A DNA stretch of 64,000 bases, from positions 51,389,174-51,453,173 of the forward strand of contig CM059975.1 in NCBI GenBank assembly GCA_030490835.1, given 5' to 3'. The DNA comes from Annona cherimola (lineage: Eukaryota; Streptophyta; Magnoliopsida; Magnoliales; Annonaceae). Positions 59,178 to 64,000 of this stretch are shown here, one piece after another. The translations under genes were made by a program, and so were the position numbers. Under the pieces are notes generated by a model, which did not search any database, was not told the DNA's origin, and saw only the letters and a program-made list of their open reading frames with translations. Each line of letters begins with the position of its first letter. The first letter of the stretch is position 1.

Positions 59178-59403
59178 GTAAGCAAGCAAATTTTTTTTAA
59201 AATGTGATTTTATTGCTTCATTATAAGCAAGCACAACTTTTGAAAATATGTTTTATTCCCAAGTATTTATGAAATATGTTTAAGGGTGGTCATTCCTATA
59301 ATGTTTTGAAATGATGAATGTTTATGAGTTTTTATAAAAAGTCATGCCAGCATATTGATATCATGTGATGTTCATGGACATGTGCACATGTGTGATGCAT
59401 AAT

Positions 59404-59609
59404 GAAGAGGCTTTGGTGGAGGAAGTAGGATCAGGGATCCCTCTTAACCATTGCCAAGTTGCAAGGTCTGTGTGCCAGCGGCGTCCTCCCGAGAGGTGGG
59501 GCACAAGGAAGAGGCTTTGGTGGAGGTAGAAAGCAGATCAGAGAGTCCCCCATCACTATTGCCGAGTCATATGGGCTGTGTGTCGACGGTGTCCTCCCCA
59601 GAGGGGGAG
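59404..59609 (+). repeat. Tandem duplication of the GGCGCC-type module in S2
   Basis: Two ~105 bp copies (59404-59508, 59509-59609), both beginning GAAGAGGCTTTGGTGGAGG and ending in a CCAGCGGCG or CGACGGTG word followed by a CCTCCC..GGGAGG-type stem. Single copies of the same module occur in the 9026 LTR (about 12250-12300), N and S1 (about 39930-39985). Confidence 0.75.
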
Positions 59610-60604
59610 GCAAAGAAATGTTATGTGTGAATGAATGCATTGCGTTTTCATACATAGATTGATAAGGAAAGCATGGATTTGAAATGATATTTTTAAGAGA
59701 TTGTGCAAATAATTTTCTACATGAGAATGACAAGTCACCTGGTGTAAGAGGTATATAATGCCGGGAAAATCAAAAGTCATGCATGTAGGAACCATGTAGG
59801 TGTCAAGAGGAAGAGTGGTTCCTCTTGATGAGGCCAAGTCGGAGACAGCCGGCGTATTGGACCATCTATGTGAGATGTTTCCTGGGCTAGCGTACCCGCA
59901 CACGAAGGTTTATATTAGGAGTGGAAAGGAAGCATTTGCACATCCAATGTTTATGAAAAGGTTTCTATTCCATTGATAGTTGATCATTTGCTAATTATCT
60001 CCTATCGAATGGAGAGAAATGCATTTACGAATGATTTACATGATTGGTTTTCATGAATGATTTATGAAAGGTTTCCAAAAATGATTTACGAAAAGATTTC
60101 TATTCCGTTGGTAGTTGATCACTTTGTAAGTGTCTTCTACCGAATGGAGAGGAATGCATTTAAAATGAAAAATGCTTGCTTATTGAGTTTCGACTCATAT
60201 TTTATTTTTCCAACCTCAGACAGGTGTAGGGAAAGCCAAGAGATGAACGGCATGTGTTGCTAAAGGAAAAAAGGAATCTACAAAGGTTAGTAGATTTTTG
60301 TATGAATAAATTCCCGAATGGGATATGATGAAAAAGGACATAGGTTGTATGAAATTATGAAGTTATGAATAATATGAGAAGTTGATGATTTATGATGATA
60401 TGGATAAGTCCATTTTGAATGATGATGAGTATATGTTTATGTGATGAAAGAAAAGAAAAAGAAAGAAATAAAAAAAAATTTGGACGAGTTCAAATTAAGA
60501 ACCCGCCGTGTGATCAGGGCAACAATCCTGAGTCACGTTTACCAATCGACAAGATCTTGGAGTAAGGACTATATGGACGGCTCGGTTCAGGGCGCCATAA
60601 TAGG

Positions 60605-62620
60605 TTAGCTAGCTCTAGCCAAGTGTATAAAGCTTTTCCAATCAAGATAGGATCAATGATTCTAGAAGCCGACCTGATCCTATTACCCATGACCGAGTTT
60701 GACGTAATACTAGGCATGAATTGGTTAAGCAAATAGGAGCGACAATTGATTGTAAAATTAAGAAAGTGCAATATGAAGCAGCTCCAGAAAAGGATGTAGC
60801 TATTAGAAGGCTAACACAGCCTGAGGATTCAACGATACTAATATCCTCAATAAAAGCGGTTAAAATGATTCGCCAAAATTGTCAAGCGTATTTGGTATCA
60901 GTACATGTGAAGAAAGAAAAGGAGGTGGAAATAAATCAAATTCTAGTGGTTAAGGAATTTTCGGATATTTTTCCAAAGGAATTGACTACATTACCTCCAG
61001 AAAGGGAAATAGATATGACGATTGACATCATACCAGGCACAACTCCAATATCTAAGGCCCCATATCGAATGGCACCAGCAGAAATGAATGAGTTCAGAAC
61101 TTAAATACAAGACCTATTGGATAAAGGTTTTATCTGACCCAGCGTATCATCCTAAGGAGCTCCGGTACTATTTGTGAGGAAAAAAGATGGGAGTCTTAGA
61201 TTGTGCATTGACTACAGGGAGTTGAACAGGATTATGGTGAAGAACAAGTACTCATTGTCAAGGATTGATGATCTATTTGATCAGTTGAAAGGAGCTACGA
61301 CATTTTCCAAGATAGATTTGCAGTCGGGGTACCATCAGTTAAGAATAAGTCCTACCGATGTTCACAAGACAACATTTCGAACAAGGTATGGATATTATGA
61401 GTTGTTAGTAATGCCTTTCGAACTCACTAATGCCCTTGCTGTATTTATGGATATGATGAGCAAGGTATTTCAGGATTATTTGGACCAATTTGTGGTCGTT
61501 TTTATCAATGACATCTTGATTTACTCCAAGTTGAAAGAGGAGCATGAAATTCACTTGAGAAAAGTACTGGAAAGGTTAAGAAAGGAGAAACTATATGCTA
61601 AGCTGAAGAAATGTGAATTCTAGCTAAAGAAAGTAGCATTTCTTGGACATATAATCTAAGAGAAGAGAATATAAGTGGACCCTTAAAAGATTGAGACAGT
61701 ATTGAAGTGGCCGAGACTAACGACTATTACAGAAATCAAAAGTTTTCCGCGATTGGTAGGCTACTACAAAAGATTTGTGGAAGGATTTTCACAACTATCA
61801 GCCCCATTGACGAGGTTGACTCGTAAAGGAGTCAAGTATTTATGCTCTAAATAATGCAAACGCAGTTTCCAAGAATTAAAGCAACGTTTGGTAAAAGTGC
61901 CTATCTTAACCTTACCTGAAGGTAATGAAGGATTTGTGGTTTACAATAATGCTTCAAGGAAAGGACTAAGATGTGTGCTAATGTAGATAGAAAAGGTGAT
62001 AGCTTATGCATCAAGGCAGTTGAAGCCCAATGAAGTAAACTACCCCGCTCATGACCTAGAACTAGTAGCAGTGGTATTTGCCTTGAAAATTTGGAGACAC
62101 TACCTGTATGGTGCTAAATGTGAGATATATACGGATCACAAGAGCCTCAAGTATATTTTTACTCAGAAGGAGTTGAACACGCGACAACGAAAATGGCTTG
62201 AGTTACTTAAGGACTATGATTTGGAGATTTTATACCATCCAGGTAAGGCAAATGTGGTAGCTGATGCATTGAGCAGAAATGTCAGCATAGCTCACCCTAT
62301 CACTAAGGAGGAAGGATTGCTTCAAGAGATAAAGCAACTAGAATTAATTGTATGTCCCCCTGGAATTCAAACGAGATTATCACAAATGAACATACAATCA
62401 TCCTTATTTGAACAAATCAAGACTGCACAGCAAGAGGATACAGACCTACATACTCTTGTGGAAAAGATGAAGAAAAAGGGGTTGAATGAGTTCATTGTTG
62501 ATGAGCAAGGTATGTATCGATACAAGAGTCGCTTATGTATACCTAATTCAGGAGAATTAAGGGAAAAAATTCTCAAAGAAGCTCATTTTCACTATTTTCT
62601 ATGCATCCGAGAAGCATGAA
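60605..62620 (+). pseudogene. Chromovirus G protease end, RT and RNase H
   Basis: It resumes after S2 with LASSSQVYKAFPIKIGSMI and EFDVILGMNWLSK*; then TIDCKIKKVQYEAAPEKDVA, KEFSDIFPKELTTLPPERE and, in [50 protein letters not shown]. The catalytic pair reads FINDILIYS near 61501, so the first Asp is Asn. Stops follow in the RT connection region (after KKCEF, HII, KRI, VDP). RNase H is open at 61996-62619: [40 protein letters not shown] and [16 protein letters not shown]. Most stops replace Gln, Arg or Trp codons. Non-functional. Confidence 0.9.
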
Positions 62621-63850
62621 GATGTATCAGGATCTCGAGAAAGCATATTGGTGAAATAACATGAAAAGAGAGAGCGCAGAATACGTATCAAAGTGCTTAA
62701 CTTGTCAAAAGGAGAAAGCAGATCACTAACGGATGCCGGGAAAGCTACAGTCTTTAGAAATTCCCGAATGGAAATGGGATAATATAACGATGGATTTTAT
62801 TGAAGGATTACCTAAGACACAGGCAGGAAATGACTCTATATGGGTAATAGTGGATTGATTGTCCAAGGTTGCACATTTTATACCCATAAAGAGAACTTAT
62901 ACAGCTGAGGGTTTGGCTAAAGTGTATTACAAGGATATTGTACAACTCCACGGAGTGCCTAAGTCAATAATATCCTATCAAGATACGACGTTCACATCTT
63001 GATTCTAGAAAAGTTTACATGAAACTCTAGGCACCCAACTAAAGTTTAGCACGAAATTTCATCACCAGACCGATAGACAAACGGAGCGGGTAAACTAGAT
63101 TATCGAGGATATGCTCCGTATGTGTATATTGGAATTGAGAGGATCATGGGATGAATATGTATCGATGGCAGATTTCGCGTACAATAATAGTTACCAAGCT
63201 AGTATTCAAATGACACCATTTGAAGCATTATATGGACGACGGTGTCGAACACCACTAAACTAGGATGAAGTTGGAGAGAAAAAGCTAGCCCCAGACTTAT
63301 CTCAGGGAATGGCAGACAAAGTGCAGGTTATTCGCCAGTGTATACTCACAGCCCAGAGTCGGCAAAAGAGTTACACAGACTGCAAGAGAAAGGATTTGAA
63401 TATCCAAGTTGGCGAACATGTTTTTATAAAGGTCATGCCATTTAAAGGATTCACAAGGTTTAGGTAAAGAGGCAAGTTGAATCCCAGGTTTATTGAGCCA
63501 TTTGAAGTGTTGGAGACAATTAGAAAATTAGCTTATAGAATAGCATTACCTCTAGCCCTAGCTCTAGTCCATAATGTTTTTCATATTTCTATGTTAAGAA
63601 AGTTTGTTCCAAATCCAACACACGTGTTAGTAGCAGAGAACTTACCAGTTCAAGATCATTTGAATTATGAGGAAAGACCTGTTAGGATTCTGGATCATAA
63701 GATGCAAAAGCTTCGGAATAGTAAAATTAAGTACGTTAAAGTGCAATGGAATAGGTATTCCTAAAGCGAGGCTACTTAGGAACTGAAGGAAGAGGTAGAA
63801 ACGAAGTATCTCCAGTTATTTCAAAAGTAGACGGTTTCGGGACGAAACCT
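62621..63850 (+). pseudogene. Chromovirus G integrase with chromodomain
   Basis: The zinc region is frameshifted near 62600; then KCLTCQKEKADH, the core with [13 protein letters not shown] (first Asp), SIISYQDTTFTS (the second Asp region is altered) and RQTERVN* (Glu). The C-terminal half includes YASMTPFEALYGRRC-like sequence, a GPF-like FIEPFEVLE module and a chromodomain-like end: RPVRILDHKMQKLRNSKIKY, VKVQWNRYS, ELKEEVETKYLQLF. This tail is typical of the Tekay/Del branch, whose chromodomain guides insertion into heterochromatin. About ten in-frame stops; a 96-codon piece, 63477-63764, is still open. Confidence 0.9.
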
Positions 63851-63868
63851 ATTATAAGGGGGGAGAAT
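63834..63868 (+). other. Polypurine tract of chromovirus G with preceding stem
   Basis: GGTTTCGGGACGAAACC forms a 6 bp stem, then TTATAAGGGGGGAGAAT ends at the 3' LTR. The stem-plus-PPT layout is shared with 2186-2225, 43301-43340 and, degraded, 5245-5282. Confidence 0.8.
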
Positions 63869-64000
63869 TGTAATACGCAGACCCAAGTAGGCCTCATATA
63901 ATTGCATTTAAGGTGTAATGAATGAGTTATGTGTGAATTGATTATTTTTAGATGATTTTCATGGATTTATGAATTTTGCAATTATTGATTGCAATTAAGA
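63869..64000 (+). repeat. Chromovirus G 3' LTR, cut by window end
   Basis: Starts TGTAATACGC after the PPT; the 132 bp present belong to the same family as the 9026 LTR. Confidence 0.85.

Larger units (their letters stand above)
47257..60599 (+). repeat. Solo LTR S2 of a chromovirus, interrupted by copia C
   Basis: Begins TGTGAAATCCC and ends GGCGCCATA (CA mutated to TA). Exact 5 bp target duplications ATAGG lie at 47252-47256 and 60600-60604, and the protease frame of G resumes after it (SPVYR, then LASSSQVYK). Without copia C and its duplication it is about 3.23 kb. Contents: hairpin CAATCTG..CGGATT (47610-47627, where C inserted), TATA box (58233), donor GTAAGTGG (58391), micro-exon (59133-59177), a 105 bp tandem duplication (59404-59609), a duplicated stem module (59951-60027 and 60085-60161), an acceptor (60222-60223) and the terminal module (60502-60599). 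Non-coding. Confidence 0.9.

Overview
The window is plant nuclear DNA made almost entirely of nested LTR retrotransposons; I see no host gene, tRNA, rRNA or CRISPR array. The evidence is plant-type Ty1/copia Sirevirus-like elements (PBS TGGTATCAGAGC, PPT with GGGGGAGAT, an extra ORF after pol), Ty3/gypsy chromoviruses of Tekay/Del type (integrase followed by a chromodomain, a GGTTTC..GAAACC stem before the PPT), and one Tat/Athila-like element. The sequence does not identify the species.

Layout. 1-9025: two members of one chromovirus LTR family in inverted orientation, with a broken gag between them. 9026-12975: a ~4 kb chromovirus 5' LTR with PBS and a short unrecognised ORF. 13718-16869: two reverse-oriented LTRs of the same family, one inside the other. 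16870-21841: left part of a decayed Sirevirus-like copia copy (A, + strand), cut by a second copy (B, - strand, 21842-29551). 29552-34688: LTR, 3' UTR and gag-like ORF of a Tat/Athila-like element (D, - strand) that has no pol. 34689-42131: broken chromovirus (F, - strand) with a 5.5 kb solo LTR (S1, 36106-41604) in its protease region. 42132-44582: short-LTR non-autonomous element (J/K). 44583-45706: LTR fragment (H). 45722-64000: decayed chromovirus (G, + strand) with a 3.2 kb solo LTR (S2, 47257-60599) in its protease region; S2 is itself interrupted by copia element C (47628-57739), which is complete, flanked by GGATT target duplications, has LTRs about 0.6% different, and has one nonsense codon in gag-pol.

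The insertions give a relative order: C is youngest, S1 and S2 are older, F and G older still. Several left halves (the 9026 element, both reverse LTRs, A, B, D) have no right halves in the window. Two joints, near 34688 and 45706, look like deletion scars instead of insertions.

The most unusual signal is inside the long chromovirus LTRs. Six copies from several families carry a 40-47 nt purine-rich block bounded by AG and GTAAGC, with a GTAAGT-like donor before it and a pyrimidine-rich CAG acceptor after it. This looks like a conserved two-intron leader inside the LTR. The second candidate intron of S1 contains five UNCG-tetraloop hairpins followed by an array of at least a dozen other perfect stem-loops. 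Other hairpin modules recur across LTR families with compensatory stem changes. All of these were read by eye and need folding, alignment and RNA data.
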